Assembly: GCA_033439765.1 (NCBI GenBank)
Contig: JAULSN010000013.1
Span: 558,001 to 622,000, forward strand
Source: Lasiosphaeria ovina
Taxonomy: Eukaryota; Ascomycota; Sordariomycetes; Sordariales; Lasiosphaeriaceae
Direction of reading: 5' to 3'
DNA: 64,000 nt
Positions within the stretch are counted from its first letter, which is position 1. Every line of letters begins with the position of its first letter. The translations under genes and the position numbers were made by a program. The notes under the pieces were generated by a model. It ran no database searches. It was given only the letters and a program-made list of their open reading frames with translations, and was not told the DNA's origin. Of the stretch, positions 54,325-64,000 are shown piece after piece.

Positions 54325-57190
54325 TCATAACCCCTTGCTGTCTCCGTTCTCCCTTGCGGTTGCAGGGGGTAGCGGAGGAGCGGGTGGGGCGGTCCCCCCC
54401 GGCGCCCCGCCATCCTCCGGCGGCGTGTCACCGGGAAGCGGTGGTGGGAACGGCAGCAACCCAGAAGGCTTGGGGACGGCCATGGGACCCGGCGGCACCG
54501 AAATACGGTCGGGCAACTTCTCGCCCCGTATAACTTTGGCGACCTCCGACTTGTCCAGGGTCTCATACTCGACGAGCGCCTGGGCTAGAAGATCAAGCTC
54601 CTTCCGTTTCGACAGAAGAAGCAGCCGGGCACGCTCGTACGACTCATCAAGCACTTTCTTGACCTCGGACTCCACCATGGCTCGTGTTTCGGAGCTGAGC
54701 TGGCTATACTTGCGTATGTACTCGACTGGGCCCAGCTTCTCCGACATGCCTAGCTGAGCTACCATCTGCCACGCTGTTTGCGTAGCCATGTCAAGGTCCT
54801 GAACGCATGGTTAGAAGGGACAGACTAGTGGGGAAGATGAAGGCGGGGTTTACTCACGGCGCTGACTCCGCTTGTCACAAGTTCGTTGCCGTACACAATC
54901 TCCTCGGCCACCTTGCCACCCATGGCGCGGTCGATGGCGCCCATGTAATCCCGGACACTCATGGAATGCTTGTCCATCTCCGGTAGGAAAGACGTGTGGC
55001 CAAGGCTTTGGCCGCGAGGGAGAATAGTGACCTTGTACAATTCGGATGCGGGATCACGAGCAAAATAGGCGACAAGTGCATGACCGGCTTCGTGATAGGC
55101 CGTCATTTCCTTCTCCTTGGGCGAGATAACCATGCTCTTTCTCTCGGCACCCATGAGAACCTTGTCCTTGGCCCAGTCGAAATCTTTCTGCGTGACGGCT
55201 TGCGCTTTCATCTTGCTGGCGTGGATGGCGGCTTGGTTGACAATGTTCTCGAGGTCGGCACCCGAAAGACCAGGAGTGCGGCCGGCAATGGCCTCCATGT
55301 TGACGTCAGCAGCCGCCTTGATTTTCTTGGCGTGGTGCTTCAGAATGGCGATGCGGCCGCGGACGTCGGGAAGGGAGACAACGACATGGCGATCAAAGCG
55401 GCCTGGCCGAGTAAGAGCGTGGTCTAGCGATTCGGGGAAGTTGGTGGCGCCAAGGATAATGACTCCGCTGTTTTGCTCAAACCCATCCATCTCCGTAAGC
55501 AGCTGGTTGAGAGTCTGCCGGGCATACGAAGCATCCCTTGAATTGCGACGACCGCCGATAGCGTCCAGTTCGTCGATAAAGACAATCGAGGGTGCCTTAG
55601 CCTTGGCGGCCGCGAAAAGCTCCCGGACACGCTTGGCGCCAACGCCGACGTAGATCTCCTCGAACTCACTACCCGACATGAAGAAGAACGGGACACCTGC
55701 CTCTCCAGCAACGGCGCGGGCAAGAAGGGTTTTACCGGTACCAGGGGGGCCAACAAGCAAAACACCGGTCGGGAGCCTGCCGCCAAGGTTGGAGAACTTG
55801 TCGGGGCTGCGAAGAAAATCAACCAGCTCCTGCAGCTCTTCCTTGGCCTCGTCGCAACCGTGGACATCGGCGAAGCGCGCTTTCTGGTTCTCGGGCTTGG
55901 CTTCGGGGCTGTCGAATTTTCCACCGGGACGTTTGATAGAGGTCATGCCTTCAACAGCCATCGTAATAGCCACCAAACTTATGTAGGTGGCAAGTCCGAA
56001 CCAGAAGAAAAACTTCAACCAACGGAATATTGAAGAACTGATAGTCTCATCGACGACAACGTGGAGGGGCCCACTTTTGGTGCCCACCCCTTTGCTCGAA
56101 ACAGCTATGTTTGCACCAGTGCGTTGAGCAGCGACAGCCTGGCCGACAGCCTGGATCTCAGTCGGCGAGAGTCCACTGGGATGGACACTGGTCTCGGCCT
56201 GCGCACCGGCCATAGGTCCTCCTCCCATCATTCTCGAGGCCGCGTGGTAGAATTCGGCTGATTTCTCGTCGGCAGCAAAGCGACCTGTGGGGGTGGGAGA
56301 CAAAGTATTAGCGCACAACGAGCACACATTCGGTACGGTTAGGTCAAATAGTGGTTTACGTACCCGACTGATATCGTTCAATGACAATGGCAGGCCTCCT
56401 AGCCTTCAACAAACTATCGTAGAACATATTCTGAGCTCGGGAGTCGTTGACGTCTGAATTCGCCATCTTCTCGAGCCGAGCGAGCATCGCTCTAGATGGT
56501 GTGTAGGTATCGCTGCCGAAAGAGCGGAACGAGACACGACTAAACGGGCGCTCTGTCGCCCAGCGAAACGGCTGCACACGACTCGGCTGGTATGAACTCA
56601 TGAAGCGCAGGCCGGGAAGCGATCCGAGAGGGCGCGGCGACATCAGGGCCGCGTGCGAGCGGCGGAACAGCGGGCTCGCCATGACGAGGGAGCGTGGGGA
56701 GGTATTCAATAATTCTGAGAGCGTATTGATGTTGAGGGACGGGGGTGGCGCAGCGGAAAGGGCGCGAACGAGAGGTTGCGGCAGGACAGCGTCTCGAAGG
56801 AAGTCCGGGAGTTCCGTCGTCACGTCGGCGACAGGCGGTCCGATGGCGGACAAGGCTTTGGCCGCGTCGTCGGTCGCTCCTGGCTGTGCTGCTGATGCGG
56901 GCCCGCTGCGAACGGATGCAGTCGATGCGTTTCTGCGCTGCGACTGCGACTGCGACTTTGATTTGGTAGCTGGGGAGGACCAGTGGGCGGCTCTCCACGG
57001 AACTATCAGGGTGTTCGCAATCGAGGGCCACAGGTCCGTCGTCGCTGCTGCGACGCTCTGCGAAAAACCAACAAGCTACGTCAGCATGCACGAAGGAGTC
57101 GGTATTGGCCGCACAAGCGCGGACACCAAGGTTCAGCAGTTGGACGGGCGCAAAAGTTCTTACCGGTAGCCCGCTCGTGTAGAAAGCCAT
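54325..57190 (-). CDS. YME1: i-AAA mitochondrial protease YME1
   Basis: Four exons: 57190-57164, 57057-56364, 56284-54858 and 54798-54325, giving 873 residues. The first exon is only nine codons (MAFYTSGLP). A Ser/Arg-rich mitochondrial lead follows. One membrane helix (FRWLKFFFWFGLATYISLVA) lies at about 327-350. The AAA module has Walker A GPPGTGKT at about 419-426, Walker B IVFIDELDA at about 473-481, and second-region TRPGRFDR. The zinc protease has HEAGH at about 637-641. The family stretch RGQSLGHTSFLPEMDKHSMS is present, and the last exon ends in a Pro/Ala-rich tail. With one membrane helix it belongs to the i-AAA class, which faces the intermembrane space and degrades inner-membrane proteins. 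All key residues are kept. It shares a short divergent promoter with ORC6. Confidence 0.95.
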
Positions 57191-57701
57191 GTTGGCTTCG
57201 GCGACATGCCCCCCAAAAGAAAAATGGAAATGCCGATTGTTGAAGGAGTGTCGAGCTGTGATGTGATGCAGCGCCGACTAAGGAATCCTTGGCCTAGTGG
57301 CTTGGCGGCGACGGGGAGTTGGTTTGGCCACCCCGGCTTTTCCCTTTTCCGCGTGGAGCAAGTGGCGGTCGAAGCCCAACGAAGCCAACCGTTTGCCGAC
57401 CCGCCCACATCACGTGCACTCGCGCATCGGCCACCCTGACTCGCGGTGGTTCATCGCGATTTTGGAGCATTCGAGGAAGCGACCCGTGTGAGATGAAGCG
57501 ACTTGATGAACAGGGAAACGGACAGAAATCTCTAGACCACCAATAATCCACAACTTGATATCAGCCTTGGGCCATGAAAAGGTGAAAGGAGCATATCCCG
57601 ATATTGGTCTTTTATTTTTGGGTTCTTTTAGTTCCGAGTTTGTATCTATTCCTTGGCACTTAAGTGTCCACCGTCATCCTCCCTTCAGCTGAGGCGTCAT
57701 C
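57191..57701. promoter_or_regulatory. Divergent promoter between YME1 and ORC6
   Basis: 511 bp between two start codons on opposite strands, so both genes' promoters must lie or overlap here. No specific factor site was recognised. An A-box-like TGGCCTAGTGG at 57290 lacks tRNA context. Confidence 0.5.
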
Positions 57702-59123
57702 ATGAATCGGTCCATCGAGCAGGCGCTGGTGTCCCTGCTGCCAACGCACAGCGCAACACTGCCACAGCATCTCTCCGAACTAGCCAGCTCGTTGCTAGCG
57801 CAGTCCCGGATCCGCGCGAGCACCCTCAAAGCCGAAGAGGAAGTCGCGCGGCCGTACGCCTGCGCCCACATCGCCTGCGACAGGTACCTCCAACCCCCAA
57901 ACTCACTCAACACCTGTCTCATCTCACATCACTAACCCCCCACTCCCAGACTCAAAATCACCCTCAACCTCCCGCCAATCGACCCGCGCCCGCCCATTCC
58001 CCCGCGCATCTACAGGCGGCTGTACAACCACCTGGACAAGATCCTGCCGGCCGCCTCGTCGTCCTCGGCCCCCGGCACGCCGAGCCGGACGACACCAGGA
58101 AAGGGCAGCATCCGGACGCCGAGCTCGAGGCTGCGCCAGCAGCCGGGACCAGACGGTCAGGCGCCGCCGCTCGGCAGTTCCCCGTCGCGGTCGAGCAACC
58201 GCATCCTCGCCACCGCCACCACCACCATCACCAAAGCAGCCCAGACACCGTCGCGCTCGCTCGCGCAGTTCCGCGGGACGTCCGCCTCGCACAAGCGCAC
58301 CCCCAAATCCACAGCAGCCGACAGCCTGCCCGCGTGGGTGCGGGCGACAGCGCGGCACCTGATCGCGGCGCTCGGGCCGCCCAGCATCGGCCCCGTGGTG
58401 ATGGCGGGGATGGAGTCGATCGCGGCGCCGGCGGCCGCGCGGGCTGCGCGCGGGCGCCATGCGCGCGACGTTGGTAATGACACTAGCGGCGCTGACGACT
58501 GGGTGCGCGACAACCTGCCCGCGCTGCTGGGCGCGCTGTACCTGTACGTGTGGCGGGCGGTGGAGTGGGCGGGGCGCGAAATGGACGCGGCGGCGTACGC
58601 GCGCATGCGCCGGAGCGTGGCGGCGGCGCTGGCCGAGGCGCGCCACGGCAGCGTCTCGGCGGGGAAACAGACTGCTGCTCCCGACAAGGAGGATGACACC
58701 AAGGACGAGGACGAGGGCGACGACGACGCTCTGTGGGAGGGCTGGCCCGGCACCGCCAGGGTCAGCCCCAAGGACCTCGACGCGGCGGCGCTGCGCATCA
58801 ACAGGCAGGGCTGGCTGGAGCTGGACTGGGCGCGGGGCATCGACGACCTGGTGGCGCGGGGCGAGGCGGCATTGACAGAGGCCGAAGCGCAGGCGGAGGC
58901 GGAGGAAGACGAGAACAACAAGCACGAGGCACACGAGACGCTCCAGATCAGGCGGCCAGACACCATGTTCCAGGAGCGCTACGACTACCTCAGCGAGCGC
59001 AAGAAGCGGGAGTATGCCGTCTGGAGGGAGAAGGTCCTCGGGCGCATCCACGAGCTGGAGCGCGGCGGCGGCGCCGGCCGGACGCTGCGGCGAGATGTGG
59101 ATGCTATGGATACTGACGAGTGA
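57702..59123 (+). CDS. ORC6: Origin recognition complex subunit 6
   Basis: Exons 57702-57883 and 57950-59123, intron GTACCT..CTAACC..CCCAG, giving 451 residues. The N-terminus is the Orc6 cyclin-box-like start: IEQALVSLLPTHSATLPQHL, SELASSLLAQSRIRASTLKA, EEEVARPYACAHIACDR, joined to LKITLNLPPIDPRPPIPPRI, YRRLYNHLD. A Ser/Thr/Pro-rich linker holds several TP/SP sites that cyclin-dependent kinases might use. A second helical segment follows (PAWVRATARHLIAALGPPSI, WVRDNLPALLGALYLYVWRA). The tail is acidic and ends RYDYLSERKKREYAVWREKV. ORC marks replication origins and loads the MCM helicase, with Orc6 needed for loading. Nuclear. The assignment rests mainly on the N-terminal signature. Confidence 0.9.
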
Positions 59124-59450
59124 AAACTCTTGTGCTGGCGGTGTTGGGGTTGGTTAGAAGTAACACAGGATACCGTTACGTTCTACGGGATGGGCTATGT
59201 ACGGCCTGCGATCGGGACTCGGGTACTCGAGGCATTAAAGGAGAGGACGTTTTGTGAAAATGGATTTGGCTACCACCTAAGCTACAGACAGCCGCGTACA
59301 GGTATGTAGGTAATGGCGTCGACACCAGCCAAGCTAAACGAATACTGCACTCTGAGAGACATAGGTATCATCATCTCTCCAACTCCATGCCGCTCAACCC
59401 CTCGCTCCACCAGCAAAACAAACCGCGCAACGGCGCCAGTCACTCCCCGC
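59124..59450. other. Intergenic, convergent 3' flanks
   Basis: About 330 bp between ORC6 and the reductase gene. No feature noted. Confidence 0.6.
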
Positions 59451-60875
59451 TCACGCGCCGTGCTCCTTCAGGCTCTTGATCGTGTCAACAACCGTCTTCT
59501 CGAACGGGATCCAGTCGATGCCGAGGAGCTCGGTGGTGGCGGCATTGTCGACCTTGAACCGCTGATCAGCAGGCGGCAGCTTGCCGGGACCGAGCTGGTC
59601 GTCGGACGGCAGGATAGCCGCGTCGGCGGGGAAGTTTCGGCGCACAATGTCGACGATCGCGGCGTTGCTGTACGAGCCGGCGGTGGTGAACAGGCGCTTG
59701 CCGCCGGCGGCCGGCAGCTCGAGGCCGGCGCGCACGTGCGCGGCCGCGACGTCGCGCACGTCGACCCAGATCATGGCGGCGCCCGTCGACGGCACGCCGC
59801 CAGCCTTCCACTTGCCGCGCAGCAGGTCGAGGAAGCGCTCGTTGCTCGTGTTGAGCCCGTCGAGGCTGGCCAGGTGGTGCGCGACAGGGCCGAACACCAT
59901 GGGCGGGTTGACGGTGACGAGGTCGAACTTGGCGACGCTGTCGGCCGGCGGGGCCGCCACGAACGCCCACGCGGCGCGCTCGGCCAGCGTCTTGGACGCG
60001 CGGTACGCCGTCGCCGAGCTGCGGTGGATGTCGTCGATTGTCACGGGGTTCCACGACGCCTCGCTGAACACGGTGGTTGGGTCCGAGATCTTGGGCTCGT
60101 CGAGGATGGCCGCGAACGACGACGTCACCACCACGCGCCGCACGGCCGGCGCCGACCGCGCGATGGCCTTGAGGATCCCCGTCGTGCCGATCACGGCCGG
60201 GTCGACGAGGTCCTTCTTGGGGTCCGCTGCAGAACGAGAGGTCACAATGAGCAAACCGCGTTTTGTATACACTTTGGTGGGACGCATGAGAAGAGGGAAT
60301 AAAAAACGCACTGATCTTGAAGTGGAACGGCGAGGCGGTGTGCAGGACGACCTCGATGCCGGGGATCTTGACCACGTCGTCAAAGGCGTCGGGCCTGGCG
60401 ATGTCGGGCACGACAACCGTCTGCAGCTCCCCGGCGGCGGCCTTGTCGGCGTAGGCCTCGCGGATCTTGGCGGCCTTGTCCTCGGTCCGCACCGTGGTCA
60501 CCACGCTGTGGCCCTTGGCGAGCAGCTGCTCCAAGATGTGGGCTGGGGTTTCGTCGCGTCAGCACTCAATCTTGCTCTGGGCGTTCGGGTGTGCCTCGCG
60601 AATCGCGGCTGGCTGGCCGTCCGTTTCATCCCGCCCCTACTGCGGGCCCACATCTTTCATGACGGCCGGTGCAAGCAGGGCTCCTCTTCTTGGGAACTCG
60701 ACGTCAACGTACCGGCGATAAAGCCCGAACCTCCTGTTCAAAGAGTGCCGTGTCAGCTTATTACTACTGTATGTCTTGCATTGGGACATAATCCCGAGAC
60801 ACTTCGGGCGGCGCTCCCTTGCTCGAGGACACACCGGTGCGGGGCAAGCTCACCTGTCAAAAGCACCTTTGTCAT
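59451..60875 (-). CDS. NAD(P)-dependent dihydroflavonol-reductase-like enzyme (extended SDR)
   Basis: Four exons: 60875-60854, 60733-60713, 60542-60312 and 60226-59451, giving 349 residues. The first two exons are 22 and 21 bp. Together they code MTKVLLTG, then GSGFIA, then AHILEQLLAKGHSVVTTVRT, so the TGGSGFIA coenzyme loop is split by two introns. Splice signals agree: donors GTGAGC and GTACGT, and a GCTGAC branch before the second exon. Further motifs are VVLHTASPFHFKI joined to TDPKKDLVDP, then RVVVTSSFAAI with the catalytic Ser, YRASKTLAERAAW giving YxxxK, VTVNPPMVFGP and WVDVRDVAAAHV. It matches fungal ketoreductases related to cinnamoyl-CoA and dihydroflavonol reductases (GRE2-like), which reduce carbonyls with NADPH. 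The substrate is unknown. Confidence 0.9.
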
Positions 60876-63179
60876 TTTTGCGGCTGTTGCTTGTCTCTGC
60901 TGCGGTTTAAATCTCGGATGTAATAAATGGAACTGTGGATATCTCGTCTGTATTGGGTGGCCCGATTCGATTGCAGAATCAACGGAGCCAAACTCGAGTC
61001 ACTCGGATTCCCCTGCTGCCTTATATACCAATCCCGGCTGCTGGGGTCAGTATACTTCCTGTGCAGGGCAGGGGCAGTACTGTACGTACAAACCACATGG
61101 AAACGAGCCGCATTCCCGAACTGAGGTGTCCTGCAGCTGTGATGGGGGGGGGTGGTTGGGTGCGGACGGACCAGACCCTCCACAAGTGACAACAACCCCC
61201 TCCTCCCCTCACCAGTCCCCAGCTTTGGGGGGGCGACAGCCCCCCAGCCGCTGTGGGGTTAGGGGCTGTTTGCGGGAAAAACGTCATCCTACCCAGCAGA
61301 AACGGGATATCGGCAGGCCCCTTTCTCGCTTATCGCCGCTCAGGCCATGTTTAGCTCGGTCGGCGTTAAAAAGGGGCGCCCAGCACCCAGCACCCAGCAC
61401 GTTGTCGCCGACTCCTCCTCCGATGTGTGGGCTAGCCTAGGGCCGCGGCGTTTCTTCAATGTGGGAAAACCCGATCCCCGCCCGCCGAAGCGCTGTACAG
61501 TGCTGTCTGCGGCCTGACCCAGGTCCGGTTCGGAGGGTGGCCCATTGACGAATTGCAATGACCAATATTCCGTGCCGGCGGCAACTTGATAAGCAGTCGT
61601 GCCGTCGGACTCCGGCATTTTCGTGTCTCCACAGGGATCCTCCGTTGCCGATCGGTCCCCTGACCAACGTCACAAATCCCCGAGTCAATATCAGCCCCTG
61701 AAATGACTTGTCAACATGATGTAGAACGAACTCGACCGGCAGTTCTGCAGGACGAGCAACGGATCTTGCGCATTATTATTGTTTTGCTGTGCTCTTTCTG
61801 TCTGGGAATTGTCGCAGATCAAGCAAGACAAGACGTCGCGTCACAGAATTTACTGTGAGCCGGTGGAATCGGCGCACCTCATTTGCTTAGTGCCGTGCCT
61901 GCGAAGGGGCTCATAAGGCGTGGAGCCGATAGACAAGTCGTGCGGTAACGTTCCCGTCCTCCTCGCAGAGCATCATTGCGGTACTTCTTTTGGCTTCACG
62001 TGTGTGTGTACTCGTGTCAGCGGGCCTCTCTAGTCATGTGTGCGTCCAACGGTGATGCTTGGATGGCAGAAGCGAACTCGTCGAGTGGCCGAGTGAGATC
62101 AGCTTCCATGCTAGTTTTCATGTGTGAGCTTGTGGAGCAGCAGTGGATGACGACAATGGTTGGTTGCAATTTGAAGCTGCTCGGCAGTTCAGGGCGCAGC
62201 AGTTTTCTTCTGAGGTACGCGCTGGGCGGCATTGCCAGTGCTGGCGTGCCAGAAAAAAAACACGGTGGAAATATTGGTGAATGCGCGCAGGGCGGCGGGA
62301 CGAGACGCGAAAGGAAATAACGACGATGTGGAATGGGATGCGCGGATGGAAGTACGGTTAGAGCTTGGTACCTAGCATAGAACAGCCAAACCCAGGATGA
62401 TGCGATATATAGATTAAAGTTGGTCACGAAAAAAAAGCCAATTTCCGGCGGAAGCACGAAACACAAGTCCAACACGAAAGGGTTCTCGGATCCGGCTGAC
62501 TACAACTGGCGCATCACATGCCGGCCGCTCCGCTCCACACACCCGAACTTTGAACGGCCCAGAGTCGTCAAGGTTCGGCACAGCCAGTATTTGCTGATGA
62601 CACGTACACCGAGAAGACTCACGCCGTGCCGTGGTGTCAAACTCAATCGGCCGGTACGAGTACAAATAGAACAAAAATGCTGCAATTGACGAAAGGGTCT
62701 TCCTTGCACACACCTTCCAGTCCTCGCCCAAACCCAGGGTGATAATTGGCGTGGTCCTTAAGATGGACGGACAGTAGGGATACTGTTAACTGAAAAGGGC
62801 ACTTGTAGCGGAAGGGTAGGAATTATTGCCATAGGCAGGAGCGACGAGAAAGTCCCGTCGCTTTAAGGCAGGCACGGAGGAGCCCGGCTCCCTCCACCCT
62901 CCACCTTGATCTGCTTGCTTCCTTCAAAGTTCAAATTAAGGCGCCAAAACCTATCTGCTTCTCTCCCCAGCTCGACATTTTAAATCCACATCAGTCAGAA
63001 GCTTGGAATTACATTTAATCTTTCACGACATATTCTTGGAGCGCCGCGCCCAGCCGTGCAGGCTACGTGAGGCAAGTTTCCCTTTCCCAGCCCGTTCCAC
63101 CTGCAAAGACGATGGCTTGAAGCGTCCTTGAAATGTCCCTCGAGGGAAGCCAACGCTGACTAGACGTGAAAGAAGACCA
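60876..63179. other. Intergenic, long divergent spacer
   Basis: About 2.3 kb with no supported gene. Contains a short heptamer tandem (CCCAGCA, three copies) at about 61380-61400 and G-rich runs near 61140-61160 and 61225-61235. Confidence 0.55.
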
Positions 63180-63896
63180 ATGTCGCAGCCAAGAGTCGTC
63201 GAGGTGTCATCGCCAGCCGAGTTATCATCGACCGCCGAGGTGGCATCGACCGCCGAGGTGGTATCGATCGATGATATGGCATCGCCGGACGAAGTGGCAT
63301 TGCCGACGGAGGCCAGCGCGACCCGATTCACCCGATTCCGGCATCTACCCCAAGAGCTTCAGAACATGGTATGGAGGGAGGTTGCTCGGATTCCACGGAT
63401 TCTATACACTGCCCCGACTCTCAAGTGGTGCCGGCGGAACAACCTGCCGCACCCCATTGAGCACCTGGAAGGCTGCAAGTACCAGATAGACTCTCCCGAG
63501 CCGCCAGTACTTCAAGTCTGTATGGCGAGTCGCCAAGTCACCCTTCCATACTACAACATCCGCTTCGAAGCCAGAGATGCATTTGGCCGGCTGGTCACGT
63601 ACATTATGGGAGAGCAAGATGTCATGATCTTCTTTTACAATCTGAAGGGACGTCCGGCTAGGGACTTTCCACGGGCCATAGACAACGGCCGGATTTTGGT
63701 GCTTCCCCGCCGAGTTGAAGTACCTGAAGTGGACACGTCCTTGTTGGATTTGGTGAAGAGGGTGCGAGACGCAGGCGACATATTGCAACGTGGAAAAGAG
63801 ATGGCATTACTTCTTCCAGAGGCAGAATTCCTCCTAGATCTTGATACCCGCCGACGCCTCATTGGCTACAGAATTACGCAAAACATGATTTTATAA
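63180..63896 (+). CDS. 2EXR-domain protein
   Basis: Single exon, 238 residues from ATG 63180. The first 45 residues contain imperfect repeats of the STAEVAS type, coded by duplicated GCCGAGGTGGCATCGACC words. The 2EXR motif follows at about 50-75: TRFRHLPQELQNMVWREVAR, then IPRILYTAP. Later blocks are PPVLQVCMASRQVTLPYY with a conserved Cys/Ser-R pattern, and VMIFFYNL. 2EXR proteins are abundant in filamentous ascomycetes, resemble F-box-like N-termini (LPxELxxxIW), and have no settled function. The frame is complete within the window, with TAA at 63894. Confidence 0.85.
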   Translation: MSQPRVVEVSSPAELSSTAEVASTAEVVSIDDMASPDEVALPTEASATRFTRFRHLPQELQNMVWREVARIPRILYTAPTLKWCRRNNLPHPIEHLEGCKYQIDSPEPPVLQVCMASRQVTLPYYNIRFEARDAFGRLVTYIMGEQDVMIFFYNLKGRPARDFPRAIDNGRILVLPRRVEVPEVDTSLLDLVKRVRDAGDILQRGKEMALLLPEAEFLLDLDTRRRLIGYRITQNMIL

Positions 63897-64000
63897 GATT
63901 TATGGTTTACGGATTTGGTTTGGTTTGGCATTGGAGATGTATGGGGGGCCAGTGAGGGACCAGAAGACGGAGAGATGCGAAATTTTACAGGTTTGTGGGA

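Noticed and set aside
57283..57380. Possible tRNA between YME1 and ORC6 (TGGCCTAGTGG A-box-like word)
   Set aside because: No proper B box follows at tRNA spacing.
59581..61440. 619-codon plus-strand frame over the reductase gene
   Set aside because: Antisense to a well-supported four-exon reductase; long open antisense frames are common in GC-rich genes.
1..64000. CRISPR array, rRNA genes or a secondary-metabolite backbone gene
   Set aside because: None seen; the methyltransferase and reductases are isolated among housekeeping genes.

Overview
The window looks like nuclear DNA of a filamentous ascomycete (Pezizomycotina, most likely a Sordariomycete). Genes are mostly intron-poor and GC-rich. 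Introns are short (about 45-230 bp) with GT..AG ends and CTAAC/CTGAC-type branch sites. The gene set is typical for that group: ORC6, the i-AAA protease YME1, a MINDY deubiquitinase, an Aim19-like mitochondrial protein, a 2EXR protein and a family of long F-box proteins. Species cannot be fixed from sequence alone.

Layout. 1-3434: the 3' part of a glutamine-rich protein gene and an NTF2-like protein. 4018-22960: an accessory block full of duplicated and broken genes. It holds a decayed SAR1-like GTPase, four tandem same-strand members of one F-box family (two intact, one with three frameshifts, one interrupted and nonsense-mutated), a frameshifted/nonsense member of a fungal C-terminal-membrane-anchor family, a Thr-Pro minisatellite gene, another decayed gene, a long direct repeat, and a HeLo-like gene remnant lying back-to-back with an inverted pseudokinase-type fragment. 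24461-31835: a 1092-residue TBC (Rab-GAP) gene and a single-pass membrane protein gene. 35397-43384: housekeeping-type genes (SDR oxidoreductase, Siw14-like phosphatase, Aim19-like protein, ER J-protein). 44135-63896: a PD-(D/E)XK-like fungal protein, the MINDY deubiquitinase, a SAM methyltransferase, a steroid 5-alpha-reductase family protein, YME1 and ORC6 (divergent), a dihydroflavonol-reductase-like gene with two micro-exons, and a 2EXR protein.

How the genes relate. Most of the right half is unrelated single-copy cell biology: ER/lipid, mitochondrial protein quality control, replication, ubiquitin editing. The left block is different. Tandem duplication of F-box genes, shared flanking repeats, pseudogenes whose premature stops are TAG codons compatible with RIP-type C-to-T change, and HeLo-type remnants suggest a fast-evolving accessory or incompatibility-type region. 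No CRISPR array, rRNA or confident tRNA was seen. Exon structures were read by eye from splice signals and frame continuity and have not been checked against transcripts.
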